NCBI RefSeq assembly: GCF_900156055.1
Contig: NZ_FTMQ01000002.1
Coordinates: forward strand, 682,001-746,000
DNA from: Rhizobium sp. RU33A
GTDB lineage: Bacteria; Pseudomonadota; Alphaproteobacteria; Rhizobiales; Rhizobiaceae
DNA: 64,000 bases
Direction of reading: 5' to 3'
In this document: one piece after another, positions 50,478 through 59,085 of the stretch
Layout: each line of letters opens with the position of its first letter
Numbering within the stretch: position 1 is the stretch's first letter
Translations under genes and position numbers: made by a program
Notes under the pieces: generated by a model
The model's input: only the letters and a program-made list of their open reading frames with translations
What the model was told of the DNA's origin: nothing
Database searches by the model: none

Positions 50478-50912
50478 TCAGAAATGCTCGCCCAAGCGAA
50501 ACGGTCCGACGCGGATGCCGGCGGCAATGAGATAGGCCGTCGACCAGCCGATCAGCAGGAAGCCGTTGACACCTTCGAGAGCTGCCAGCATGCGCCATTC
50601 CGGATGCGGGACCACGTCGCCAAAGCCGACGGTGGAAAAGGTCGTGGTGGAGAAATAGAGGGCTGTCTCGAAACCGTCGACGACGCCGATCACGCTATAG
50701 GCAGCGGCCCAAAGCCAGACTTCGGCTGTGAGAACCGCAAACACGCCGATGACAACGGTGTTCATGGCGAGCAGACGGCTTCTATGGCCATTCAAGCGAA
50801 TGCGGTCGGTGACCCAGGCCATGACATGTGTGACGCCCATCAGGCCGAAGGTGTGGATCACCACGGTCAGGGAGATCATCAGCGTGCCTAGCGCGAGGTT
50901 GGTCAACAGCAT
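50478..50912 (-). CDS. two-transmembrane potassium channel family protein
   Basis: A 144-residue inner-membrane protein of the Ion_trans_2 class. Hydrophobic segments are near residues 5-30, 50-75 and 108-132; the pore helix and selectivity filter read TTFSTVGFGDVVP (TVGFGD filter). No cytosolic regulatory domain is fused. It sits in the minus-strand run between guaD (27 bp upstream) and the lactate dehydrogenase-type gene, so it may be on the puuD-guaD transcript. Confidence 0.88.
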   Translation of the reverse strand: MLLTNLALGTLMISLTVVIHTFGLMGVTHVMAWVTDRIRLNGHRSRLLAMNTVVIGVFAVLTAEVWLWAAAYSVIGVVDGFETALYFSTTTFSTVGFGDVVPHPEWRMLAALEGVNGFLLIGWSTAYLIAAGIRVGPFRLGEHF

Positions 50913-50939
50913 GGATTCCCACCCTCCCTCGGGGCTGCT

Positions 50940-52259
50940 TCAAAGGCCGGATTGGGGCTTCGAGGCCTTGCCTGCCACATAGGTTTCCACCACCGCGCGA
51001 TCGTCGCCCAGCGTCTGCAGCAGGAAGAGTTCTTCCGTAAGTGATGTTACGGTTTCCATCCTGAGCCGCATGGCCGGGGTCGCGGCGGCATTGAGCACGA
51101 CGATATCGGCGTCCGTGCCTTCGTCCAGCGTGCCGATTCGGTCTGCAAGATCGAGTGCCACTGCATTGCCGAGGGTCATGTGATAGAAGCTTTCAAGCGG
51201 GTTCAGCCGCTCGCCCAACAGCTGCTGGATCTTGTAGGCCTCGTCCATGGTCTTCAGCATGGAATAGCTGGAGCCGCCGCCGATGTCGGTTGCGACCGCG
51301 ACGGTCACGGGCTTCTCCCGCCGCTGGATTGCCTTCAGCGGAAAGAGGCCGGAGCCGAGGAAGAGGTTCGAAGTCGGGCAGTGGACCGCGACCGCACCGC
51401 TCTCCGCCATGGCATCCGCCTCGCGCTCCGACAGGTGGATCGCATGGCCGAAGAGGGCCTTTTTCCGGAGCAGGCCATAGCGGGCATAGATGTCGGTATA
51501 GTCAGTCGCTTCGGGATAAAGCTGGCAGGTGAAGTCGATCTCGTCCTTGTTCTCCGAGAGATGCGTCTGGATATGCAGGTCCGGAAATTCTTCTGCCAGC
51601 TTCTGCGTCATTGCCATCTGTTCGCGCGTCGAGGTGATGGCAAAACGGGGGGTGATGGCGACATGGTTGCGCCCCTTGCCATGCCATTGCTCAATGACGG
51701 CGCGGGTCTCGTCATAGCCGAGCTGCGGTGTGTCCAAGAGGCCTTGAGGGGCGTTGCGGTCCATCATTACCTTGCCGCCGATCATCAGCGTGCCGCGACG
51801 CAGGCTTTCCGCAAAGAAGGCATCGGCGGAGGCCTTGTGCACGGAGCAATAGGCGACCGCCGTGGTCGTGCCCTGGCGCAGGAATTCGTCGAAGAATTGG
51901 GTGGCGATCCGCTCGGCATGGGCGCGTTCGACGAAACGGCATTCCTCGGGGAAGGTATAGGTGTTCAGCCATTCCAGCAGATTGGCGGCATAGGAGGCGA
52001 TTACCTGCATCTGCGGGAAATGCACATGGCAATCGATCAGGCCGGGCAGGATCAGATGCGGGTGATGGTCGATCTCGGTCGCATCAGCACCCGCCTTGGA
52101 CTTCACATCGGCATAGGCGCCTACAGCCGTAATCTTGCCATCGAGGACCAGCAGCGCGCCGTCTTCCTCGTAGAGATAGCTCTCGCTGTCGCCGGCATGC
52201 TCAGGTGCACGGTTGAAAGAGAGGAGGCGGCCGCGGATCAGGGTCTCAGTTGTCATCAT
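50940..52259 (-). CDS. guaD: guanine deaminase
   Basis: Amidohydrolase turning guanine into xanthine and ammonia. The 439-residue protein has the metal motifs PGLIDCHVHFPQMQ, the HxE region THLSENKDEI, FGHAIHLSEREAD and the catalytic Asp in VAVATDIGGGSS, as well as the GuaD-type NTYTFPEECRF. Its start overlaps the puuD stop by 4 bp (ATGA), so these are co-translated. The two enzymes flank xanthine dehydrogenase in the pathway, consistent with one purine catabolic regulon. Confidence 0.95.
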   Translation of the reverse strand: MMTTETLIRGRLLSFNRAPEHAGDSESYLYEEDGALLVLDGKITAVGAYADVKSKAGADATEIDHHPHLILPGLIDCHVHFPQMQVIASYAANLLEWLNTYTFPEECRFVERAHAERIATQFFDEFLRQGTTTAVAYCSVHKASADAFFAESLRRGTLMIGGKVMMDRNAPQGLLDTPQLGYDETRAVIEQWHGKGRNHVAITPRFAITSTREQMAMTQKLAEEFPDLHIQTHLSENKDEIDFTCQLYPEATDYTDIYARYGLLRKKALFGHAIHLSEREADAMAESGAVAVHCPTSNLFLGSGLFPLKAIQRREKPVTVAVATDIGGGSSYSMLKTMDEAYKIQQLLGERLNPLESFYHMTLGNAVALDLADRIGTLDEGTDADIVVLNAAATPAMRLRMETVTSLTEELFLLQTLGDDRAVVETYVAGKASKPQSGL

Positions 52260-53488
52260 TTGCCTTCGACCGTCGTCTCGTACCAGGCGACGAGCAACTG
52301 GCGCTCTTCGGGCGAGAGATCGGTGATGTTCCCGGGCGGCATGGCATGGCTGCGGCCGGCCTGGAGATAGATTTCACGGGCATGGGCGGCGATCTCGCCG
52401 TCCGTTTCCAGCTTCACGTTCTTCGGTGCCCGCGCAATGCCTTCCCAGACGGGCTCGGCTGCGTGGCACATCGAACAGCGGCCCTGTACGACATCGCGCA
52501 CCGCTTCGAAATGGCCGTTTGCAACAAAGGTCTGTTCACGGGTCGAAAGCCCCACCTGTTCTTCCTCGCCCGTCAGCACTTTCGGCACCGTCGACAGCCA
52601 CATGATGACGATGAAGATCAGCACCGTCACCAGCCAGGTCCAGGTCGGCTTGCCCCTGCGGGCGTGGGTGGTGTTGAACCAGTGGCGGATGGTGACGCCC
52701 ATCAGGAAGACGAGCGCTGCGATCACCCAGTTGAACTCGGTGGCAAAGGCCAGCGGATAATGGTTCGACAGCATGAAGAATATGACGGGCAGCGTGAGGT
52801 AGTTGTTGTGCAGCGAGCGCTGCTTGGCGATCACGCCGTATTTCGGATCGGGCGTGCGGCCGGCGATCAGGTCGGCGACGACGATCTTCTGATTGGGGAT
52901 GATGATGAAGAATACATTGGCCGACATGATCGTGGCGGTAAACGCACCGAGATGCAGGAAGGCGGCGCGGCCGGTGAACACTTGCGTATAGCCCCAGGCC
53001 ATGGCGATCAGCACGACATAGAGGAAGGCCATGAGGCCCCAGGTGTTTTTGCCCAGCGGCGATTTGCACAAGAGGTCATAGAGGATCCAGCCGACGGCCA
53101 GCGACGCCAGCGACAGACAGATGGCCTGCCAGGGTTCAATGTCCAGGACCGTGCGGTCGATGAGGAACAGATCGGCGCCGCCGTAATAGACCACGGCTAA
53201 CAGGGCAAAGCCCGAGAGCCAGGTGGCGTAGCTCTCCCATTTGAACCAGGTCAGATGCTCCGGCATCGAGGCGGGCGCGACCAGATATTTCTGGATATGG
53301 TAGAAGCCGCCGCCATGCACCTGCCATTCCTCGCCATAGGCGCCGACGGGCAGGCCTGGGCGCTTCACCAGGCCGAGATCGAGCGCAATGAAATAGAAGG
53401 ACGAGCCGATCCAGGCGATGGCTGTGATCACATGCAGCCAGCGGACAGCAAAGTTCAGCCATTCCCAGGCGATGGCATATTCATACAT
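52256..53488 (-). CDS. puuD: membrane urate hydroxylase PuuD with C-terminal cytochrome c
   Basis: Oxidises urate to 5-hydroxyisourate in the inner membrane. The 410-residue protein has an eight-segment membrane part starting WLNFAVRWLHVITAIAWIGSSFYFI and, at about residues 330-400, a cytochrome c domain with the haem-binding CSMCH and distal Met in HAMPPGNITDLSPEE. This fusion is diagnostic of PuuD. It leads the puuD-guaD operon. A GcvA-type LysR gene ends 137 bp upstream, with a hairpin between. Confidence 0.95.
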   Translation of the reverse strand: MYEYAIAWEWLNFAVRWLHVITAIAWIGSSFYFIALDLGLVKRPGLPVGAYGEEWQVHGGGFYHIQKYLVAPASMPEHLTWFKWESYATWLSGFALLAVVYYGGADLFLIDRTVLDIEPWQAICLSLASLAVGWILYDLLCKSPLGKNTWGLMAFLYVVLIAMAWGYTQVFTGRAAFLHLGAFTATIMSANVFFIIIPNQKIVVADLIAGRTPDPKYGVIAKQRSLHNNYLTLPVIFFMLSNHYPLAFATEFNWVIAALVFLMGVTIRHWFNTTHARRGKPTWTWLVTVLIFIVIMWLSTVPKVLTGEEEQVGLSTREQTFVANGHFEAVRDVVQGRCSMCHAAEPVWEGIARAPKNVKLETDGEIAAHAREIYLQAGRSHAMPPGNITDLSPEERQLLVAWYETTVEGK

Positions 53489-53539
53489 TCCAAGTTCCCC
53501 TTATCGTCCTCCCGGCGAGACACTGTGGAAAATATTGCG

Positions 53540-53580
53540 CTGCAAGGGAAGCCCTCGCGAACGCGGGGAGGGCCTTGCAG
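53540..53580. other. 41 bp imperfect hairpin between the LysR and puuD genes
   Basis: The outer arms CTGCAAG and CTTGCAG are perfect, with inner pairing of GCCCTC with GAGGGC and a short loop. It lies in the untranslated stretch between the LysR stop and the puuD start, so it could be a terminator without a U-tract or a leader structure. Confidence 0.45.
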
Positions 53581-53625
53581 GGCGATTTATGCAGAGATTC
53601 TTTTCTTACCGAGAAGTCCGTGAAA

Positions 53626-54525
53626 TCAGGGCGCTTTTTCGGCTTCGAGCGTGGCCATAAGCCATGTCTCGAAGGCCTTGATTTTGGGCTGTTTGCCGCG
53701 TGTCTGTGGATAGACGAGCCAATAGGTGTTTTCGTCGGTCCAGCTGATGTCGAAAGGCCGAATCAGGCGGCCGGACAACAGATCATCCTGCACATAGAAC
53801 GGGCTCAGCATTGCCACGCCGTGGCCGGCAAGGGCGGCACCGGCTTCGAGATCAAGGACGCCGAGAGCATCGAGCCGTCGCGCGGATTTTGCCGGCGCTT
53901 CTAAGCCGGCGAGTTGAAACCAGTAGCGCCACCGAAGGTCATCGTGGCTGATCCAGGGCAGCTTCAGAAGATCTGCCGGCTCGTTTACCCCGCCTATTGT
54001 CTCTGCAAGCTTGGGGCTGAGGATGGGCGTGTAGTCAAGCCGGATCAATTCGCGACAGGTGAGGCCAGGCCAGGGACCCTGGCCGACCCTGATGGCGACA
54101 TCGGCCGTCTGACGATTGAAGTCCGTGAGGATCGATCCACGCAAAAGGCGCACGGCAATGTTGGGATGCTGCAACTGAAAGGCCCCAAGCGTGCGGGCCA
54201 GCCATTGCGACGCGAATGTGGGCGAGGAGTGGATTTCAAGGATCTCGTCGTCGCCGCGTGCTGCGCCTGACATTGCTTCCTGGAGCAAGGTAAAGGCGTC
54301 GGACACCTTAGGCAGGAGACGTTCGCCGGTGGCGGTCATTTCTATCCGGCGTGGCAAACGTAGAAAAAGCCTTTCTCCCAAATGCTCCTCCAGGAGCTTG
54401 ATCTGGTAGCTGACCGCCGTCTGGGTCATGCCCAGTTCCTCGCCGGCCTTGGTGAAGCTCGACAGGCGCGCCACGGCCTCAAAGACACGAAGGGCGTTTA
54501 GCGGAAGTTGGCGCGACAGCTTCAT
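53626..54525 (-). CDS. LysR family regulator, GcvA-like
   Basis: A 299-residue regulator: HTH in residues 1-62 (PLNALRVFEAVARLSSFTKA and TQTAVSYQIKLLEEHLG), FLRLPRRIEMTATGERLLP, then an effector-binding domain (HSSPTFASQWLARTLGAFQ, VAIRVGQGPWPGL). This is the GcvA/AmpR-like branch. It lies upstream of puuD-guaD in the same direction and is divergent from a small gene at 54636. The context makes it the probable regulator of urate or guanine degradation. Confidence 0.9.
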   Translation of the reverse strand: MKLSRQLPLNALRVFEAVARLSSFTKAGEELGMTQTAVSYQIKLLEEHLGERLFLRLPRRIEMTATGERLLPKVSDAFTLLQEAMSGAARGDDEILEIHSSPTFASQWLARTLGAFQLQHPNIAVRLLRGSILTDFNRQTADVAIRVGQGPWPGLTCRELIRLDYTPILSPKLAETIGGVNEPADLLKLPWISHDDLRWRYWFQLAGLEAPAKSARRLDALGVLDLEAGAALAGHGVAMLSPFYVQDDLLSGRLIRPFDISWTDENTYWLVYPQTRGKQPKIKAFETWLMATLEAEKAP

Positions 54526-54635
54526 GGATCAACTCTCTTTATGCATAGCCAGCGTAATTGAATTGGATCCGGCGGGCAATCGGCGGCATGATCTGCGCAT
54601 CAGATAGAAACGAATTCATGCGCGTGGAGGCAGAT

Positions 54636-54857
54636 ATGGTGTCCGCGATAGGACGGTTCATGCCCGGATCAGAGGGTATCAGACAATGGCTGCGGGCAGT
54701 CTTCTCGCCGGGCAAACGGCGCCGGCGGTTCTCCGTGGATGCGTTGCCGGAGGACCTGCGACGTGACGTGGGGTTGGAGGCCAAGGGTGACATGCAGCGT
54801 CGGCTGGAACAGTCACATAGGCTGCTGCTCGATCGTATGCGGTCCGGGGCCCTGTGA
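54636..54857 (+). CDS. small basic protein, DUF1127-like C-terminus
   Basis: A 73-residue protein divergent from the LysR gene. It has a basic centre (SPGKRRRRFSVDALP), then EDLRRDVGLE, which resembles the L-x-D-I/V-G-L ending of DUF1127 proteins, then an Arg-rich helix. ATG 54636 is chosen because GGAGG lies 5-6 bases upstream; earlier starts (54618, 54588, TTG 54558) lack a ribosome site. DUF1127 proteins are small RNA-linked regulators of phosphate or nitrogen and carbon metabolism in Agrobacterium-like bacteria; membership is tentative. Confidence 0.55.
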   Translation: MVSAIGRFMPGSEGIRQWLRAVFSPGKRRRRFSVDALPEDLRRDVGLEAKGDMQRRLEQSHRLLLDRMRSGAL

Positions 54858-54929
54858 ATGTAAGGTCAATAGATAGAGCAGGTTGGCACGCATTTCTGCA
54901 GATATGATTCCGCTTGTTCGGATGTCGCT

Positions 54930-55730
54930 TCAGGGGAGCAACACAGCGAGTAATTCAGCCGCCACCATCGCCGCAATCACCGCCGGACGTTTGTCTTTCA
55001 CCGTGCTGCCGCCAATGGGCAGGATCAGGCGTTTGGTTGCCGCCCGGCCAATTCCCTCACGGTCCAGAAACGAGGCGAAGGTGGCGCGCTTTGTCTTCGA
55101 GCCGATCATGCCGATATAGGCGAGGTCAGTACGCCCCAGCGCTTCCTTTCCGATCAGGAAATCCAATGCATGGTCGTGGGTGAGAATGACGGCGGCACCG
55201 CCCGATTTCAGCTTTGCCACCTCGGCCTCGGGCATCGCGACGCGGCGGAAGGTGATGCCTTCGGGTACGTCACCATCGATCTGCGGCCGTGAGTCAATCA
55301 GTATGGCGTTCAATGGAAGAGGGGCGAGTGCCTGCGCCAGTGCCAGCCCGACATGGCCGGCGCCGAAGACCATGACTTCGGGGAAATGCGCCCGCTCTTC
55401 GGCGAGGCGTTGCAAAAGTGCCTCCGGGACGGTCGGATCGATCCTGCGGAGGGATAGGCGTACCCGCCCGCCACAGCACTGGCCGATTTCAGGGCCGAGC
55501 GGCACATCCAGCTCGGTTTGCACCGTTTCACCCGCCATTATCCTGCGGGCGCAGTCGATGGCCATGAATTCCAGATAGCCGCCTCCTATCGTGCCCCAGA
55601 GTGCTGTTTCGGCCACCAGCATCAGCGTGCCGGCCTCGCGCGGCGTCGAGCCTTTGGCCTCGACGACTTCTACGAGAATGGCGTCAGGATGGGAAACGAG
55701 GAAGGCGGGGAGGGTGGCGACACTTATCAT
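54930..55730 (-). CDS. xdhC: xanthine dehydrogenase accessory protein XdhC
   Basis: Inserts sulfurated molybdenum cofactor into XdhB. The 266-residue protein has GSTPREAGTLMLVAETALWG, GQCCGGRVRLSLRRID with the conserved Cys pair, VMVFGAGHVGLALAQALA (Rossmann-like) and MIGSKTKRATFASFLDREG. It lies on the same strand as xdhAB but is separated from xdhB by a membrane-protein gene on the opposite strand, so it needs its own promoter. Confidence 0.93.
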   Translation of the reverse strand: MISVATLPAFLVSHPDAILVEVVEAKGSTPREAGTLMLVAETALWGTIGGGYLEFMAIDCARRIMAGETVQTELDVPLGPEIGQCCGGRVRLSLRRIDPTVPEALLQRLAEERAHFPEVMVFGAGHVGLALAQALAPLPLNAILIDSRPQIDGDVPEGITFRRVAMPEAEVAKLKSGGAAVILTHDHALDFLIGKEALGRTDLAYIGMIGSKTKRATFASFLDREGIGRAATKRLILPIGGSTVKDKRPAVIAAMVAAELLAVLLP

Positions 55731-55857
55731 GGGCTGATCCTAGCACCAGGCAGTGGGAACTGGACAGCAGGGCTTCGGGTTTAATCCACCAAGGTTTCAC
55801 CGCACCTGTAACATGTCTGCCGTGTTATGGTCCGGCATGGCAAGCTCAGGAGCGGTA

Positions 55858-56742
55858 ATGACTAGAACCACAGGCTTGATCGTATGGCTGCTTGTCGCGG
55901 CTTTCGCCGGGGCGCTTTTCCTCGTCAATCCGCTGGCGGATATCGCAGCGAGGTTCAGCCGAGATGTCACGCTCGGAAGCGGCGCGCTTTACACGACATT
56001 GCGGGTGGCGAACTCGGTGATGAGCGTGGCGCGTGATGCGGATATCACCGGCGGGGTGGGTGTCGCCTCCGTCACCGCCAGCCCCGGACAATTGCTGCAG
56101 CCCGTGATCAACACGATCGAGCGGATGGTTGATCTGCTGTTCGGGCTTGCCATCGTGTCCGGCATCCTGTCGCTGGTGCTGGTGCCCGTGGCGAAGGTCG
56201 CCTCCATCGGGCTTGCTGCCTGCGCGCTGTTTTGTGCCGGCATGACGCTGACCGCCCGGCGGGTACCGCCGATGCTGGAGCGCCTGACGCGGTCGGTCAT
56301 GGTGCTGGGTGTCCTCGGCGCCGTTCTGTTGCCGGCATCCTATACAATCGCCTTCTATGCCGGCGATGCAATCACTGATCGGGCCTGGACCCATGCGACC
56401 GAGGTTTTCGATCAGATGCGCGGTCAGCATGCAGCGGCGGGCCTTGATGACGAGGCCGCAGGAATGGCTGGCGCCCTTACACCCACCGATCGGATCCCGC
56501 CGGCAGAGGACGGCATGTTTGACCGTCTCGGCACGGCATTCACGGGCACCCTGCAGGCCGCTTCCGACATGGCGGCCACGGCTGCGGCGAATGCGCAGAT
56601 CATCCGCGATGGCGTCGCGATCTCGACGGATCTGTTTGCCGCCTCGATCGGCATTGCAACGGCCTATCTGGTCAAGCTGCTCGTGCTGCCGATCCTGATC
56701 CTTGCAGCCATGCTGTACCTGATGCGATCCGCCCTGCGCTGA
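55858..56742 (+). CDS. unrecognised multi-pass membrane protein
   Basis: A 294-residue protein of unknown function inserted between xdhC and xdhB on the opposite strand. Hydrophobic segments: about residues 8-27 (LIVWLLVAAFAGALFLVNPL), 100-120, 125-143, 160-180 and 270-290. A hydrophilic region (about residues 185-265) lies between the last two, with an acidic QHAAAGLDDEAAGMAGAL stretch. AGGAG lies 5 bases before ATG 55858; an upstream frame to 55753 has no ribosome site. Its stop is 4 bp from the convergent xdhB stop. No family was recognised; the placement hints at a link with xanthine dehydrogenase. Confidence 0.75.
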   Translation: MTRTTGLIVWLLVAAFAGALFLVNPLADIAARFSRDVTLGSGALYTTLRVANSVMSVARDADITGGVGVASVTASPGQLLQPVINTIERMVDLLFGLAIVSGILSLVLVPVAKVASIGLAACALFCAGMTLTARRVPPMLERLTRSVMVLGVLGAVLLPASYTIAFYAGDAITDRAWTHATEVFDQMRGQHAAAGLDDEAAGMAGALTPTDRIPPAEDGMFDRLGTAFTGTLQAASDMAATAAANAQIIRDGVAISTDLFAASIGIATAYLVKLLVLPILILAAMLYLMRSALR

Positions 56743-56746
56743 GCTT

Positions 56747-59083
56747 TCAGGCTCGCTTCAACCTCTCCACCGCCATCAGCACTCGCTCCGGGGTGGCCGG
56801 CGCATCCAGTCTCGGGCAAACACGGTAATCCGCAACCGAGGCCACCGCCATCGACAGCGCCTCCAGCACCGAGATCGCCAGCATGAACGGTGGCTCGCCG
56901 ACGGCCTTGGAGCGTCCGATGGTGGGCTCGGCGTTCTCAGACCAAGGCACCAGCCGCGTGTTGAAGATCTTCGGCCGATCCGAGGCGAGCGGGATCTTGT
57001 AGGTCGAGGGGGCGTGGGTGCGCAGCCGTCCCTTGCCGTCCCACCAGAGTTCCTCCGTCGTCAGCCAGCCCATGCCCTGGACGAAGCCGCCTTCGATCTG
57101 GCCGATGTCGATGACCGGGTTCAGCGACTTGCCGACATCGTGGAGGATATCGGTGCGGTCCATCAGATATTCGCCGGTCAGCGTGTCGATCGAGACTTCC
57201 GTGCAGGCGGCGCCATAGGCGTAGTAGTAGAACGGCGTACCGCGACCGGCGGCGCGGTCCCAGTGGATCTTCGGCGTCTTGTAGAAGCCGGCCGCAGACA
57301 GCTGGACGCGGCCGAAATAGGCCTGCTTGACGAAATCGCCGAAGGTGAAGATCTGCTCGCCAACGCGTACGCGGTTCGGCAGGAACTCGACTTCCGAGGC
57401 CGGCACGACATACTTCTCAGCGGCAAAGGCGACCAACCGTTCCTTGATCTGGCGAGCGGCGTCGTATGCCGCCATGCCGTTCAGGTCCGAGCCTGACGAG
57501 GCGGCGGTGGCGGAGGTGTTCGGCACCTTGGCCGTGGTCGTTGCCGTGATCTTCACCGTGTCGACATCGACCTGGAAACAGTCGGCGACGACCTGGGCAA
57601 CCTTGGTATAGAGGCCCTGGCCCATCTCGGTGCCGCCATGGTTCAGGTGGATCGAGCCGTCCTGATAGATATGGACGAGCGCGCCCGCCTGGTTGAAGGC
57701 TGTCATGGTGAAAGAGATGCCGAATTTCACCGGGGTGAGGGCAATGCCCTTCTTGATGACCGGGCTCGTCTTGTTGAAGTCGATGATCGCCTGGCGGCGC
57801 GCCTGGTAGTCGCAGGAGGTTTCGAGTTCCTCGACGACCTTCAGGATGATGTTGTCTTCCACCTGCTGGTGGTAGGGGGTGACGTCGCGGCCTGAGCCCT
57901 TCTCGCCGTAGAAATTGGCCTTGCGGACCTCGAGCGGGTCCTTGCCCAGCGCATAGGCGATCTCCTCGATCACCCGTTCGGCGCCCAGCATGCCCTGGGG
58001 GCCGCCAAAGCCGCGGTAGGCGGTGTTGGAGACGGTGTGGGTTTTGAGCGGCTGCGAGGTCAGCTTCACATGCGGATAGAAATAGCTGGAATCGGCATGG
58101 AAGAGGGCGCGGTCGGTGACCGGGCCGGAGAGGTCGGAGGAATAGCCGCAGCGGGCGGCGAAGTTGGCCTCGATCGCATGGATCTTTCCGTCGCCATCGA
58201 AGGCGACGTCGAAATCCATCTTGAAGTCATGGCGCTTGCCGGTGACGCCCATGTCCTCGTCGCGGTCCGGGCGGAATTTCACCGCGCGATTGAGCTTTTT
58301 GGCGGCCAGGGCCGCAAGGGCTGCAAACTGGTTGCCCTGGGTTTCCTTGCCGCCGAAGCCGCCGCCCATGCGCCGGGTGTTGACGGTGATGGCGTTGGAG
58401 GGGATGTCGAGCACATGGCCGACGATGTGCTGGATTTCGGAGGGGTGCTGGGTAGAGGACCAGACAGTGACGTCGTCGTCTTCGCCGGGAATGGCGAGCG
58501 CGATGTGGCTTTCGAGATAGAAATGCTCCTGACCACCAATGCGCATCGAGCTCTGGATGCGGTGGGCCGCCTTGTCGAGTTCGGTCTCCGGCGTGCCGCG
58601 CTTCAGCGTCATGCCGGGGGTGACGAGCGGGCTGCCATTGTCGAGTGCGCCGTCGATATCGGTCCAGAAGGGCAGGTCGCGATATTCGACCTTGGCGAGG
58701 CGGGCGGCCTTCCGGGCAGCATCGCGGGTTTCAGCGATCACGGCGAAGATCGTCTGGCCGTGGAATTCTATTCTGTCGGTGGCAATGAGCGGCTCGTCAT
58801 GCCGGCCACCGGAGGAGACATCGTTGACGCCGGTGATGTCGTCGGCCGTCAGCACGCAGACGACGCCCGGATAGGCCTTCACCGCCGAGAGGTCGATCGA
58901 CAGGATCTCCGCATGGGCGCGGTCCGCCATGCCGAGCGCACCATGCAGGAGGCCGGCGGGTTCCGGAATATCGTCAATATATTCGGCACTTCCGGCGACA
59001 TGCTTGTGCGCTGAATCATGCCGGAGCGACTGGTGCATCGGCCCCTTGATGTATTTGGTCGTCTCGTAGGTCGCCTTATCCAT
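56747..59083 (-). CDS. xdhB: xanthine dehydrogenase molybdopterin-binding subunit
   Basis: Large subunit of xanthine dehydrogenase (778 residues); it oxidises hypoxanthine and xanthine to urate at a molybdenum centre. Visible motifs are GGQEHFYLESHIALAIPG, WSSTQHPSEIQHIVGHVLD, RMGGGFGGKETQGNQFAAL, NTAYRGFGGPQGMLGAE, TEMGQGLYTKVAQVVAD and, at the C-terminus, SKAVGEPPFMLAIS with the catalytic Glu. The start at 59083 has GGAGG 7 bases upstream; GTG 59089 is alternative and would overlap the xdhA stop. Follows xdhA directly. Confidence 0.94.
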   Translation of the reverse strand: MDKATYETTKYIKGPMHQSLRHDSAHKHVAGSAEYIDDIPEPAGLLHGALGMADRAHAEILSIDLSAVKAYPGVVCVLTADDITGVNDVSSGGRHDEPLIATDRIEFHGQTIFAVIAETRDAARKAARLAKVEYRDLPFWTDIDGALDNGSPLVTPGMTLKRGTPETELDKAAHRIQSSMRIGGQEHFYLESHIALAIPGEDDDVTVWSSTQHPSEIQHIVGHVLDIPSNAITVNTRRMGGGFGGKETQGNQFAALAALAAKKLNRAVKFRPDRDEDMGVTGKRHDFKMDFDVAFDGDGKIHAIEANFAARCGYSSDLSGPVTDRALFHADSSYFYPHVKLTSQPLKTHTVSNTAYRGFGGPQGMLGAERVIEEIAYALGKDPLEVRKANFYGEKGSGRDVTPYHQQVEDNIILKVVEELETSCDYQARRQAIIDFNKTSPVIKKGIALTPVKFGISFTMTAFNQAGALVHIYQDGSIHLNHGGTEMGQGLYTKVAQVVADCFQVDVDTVKITATTTAKVPNTSATAASSGSDLNGMAAYDAARQIKERLVAFAAEKYVVPASEVEFLPNRVRVGEQIFTFGDFVKQAYFGRVQLSAAGFYKTPKIHWDRAAGRGTPFYYYAYGAACTEVSIDTLTGEYLMDRTDILHDVGKSLNPVIDIGQIEGGFVQGMGWLTTEELWWDGKGRLRTHAPSTYKIPLASDRPKIFNTRLVPWSENAEPTIGRSKAVGEPPFMLAISVLEALSMAVASVADYRVCPRLDAPATPERVLMAVERLKRA

Positions 59084-59085
59084 GA

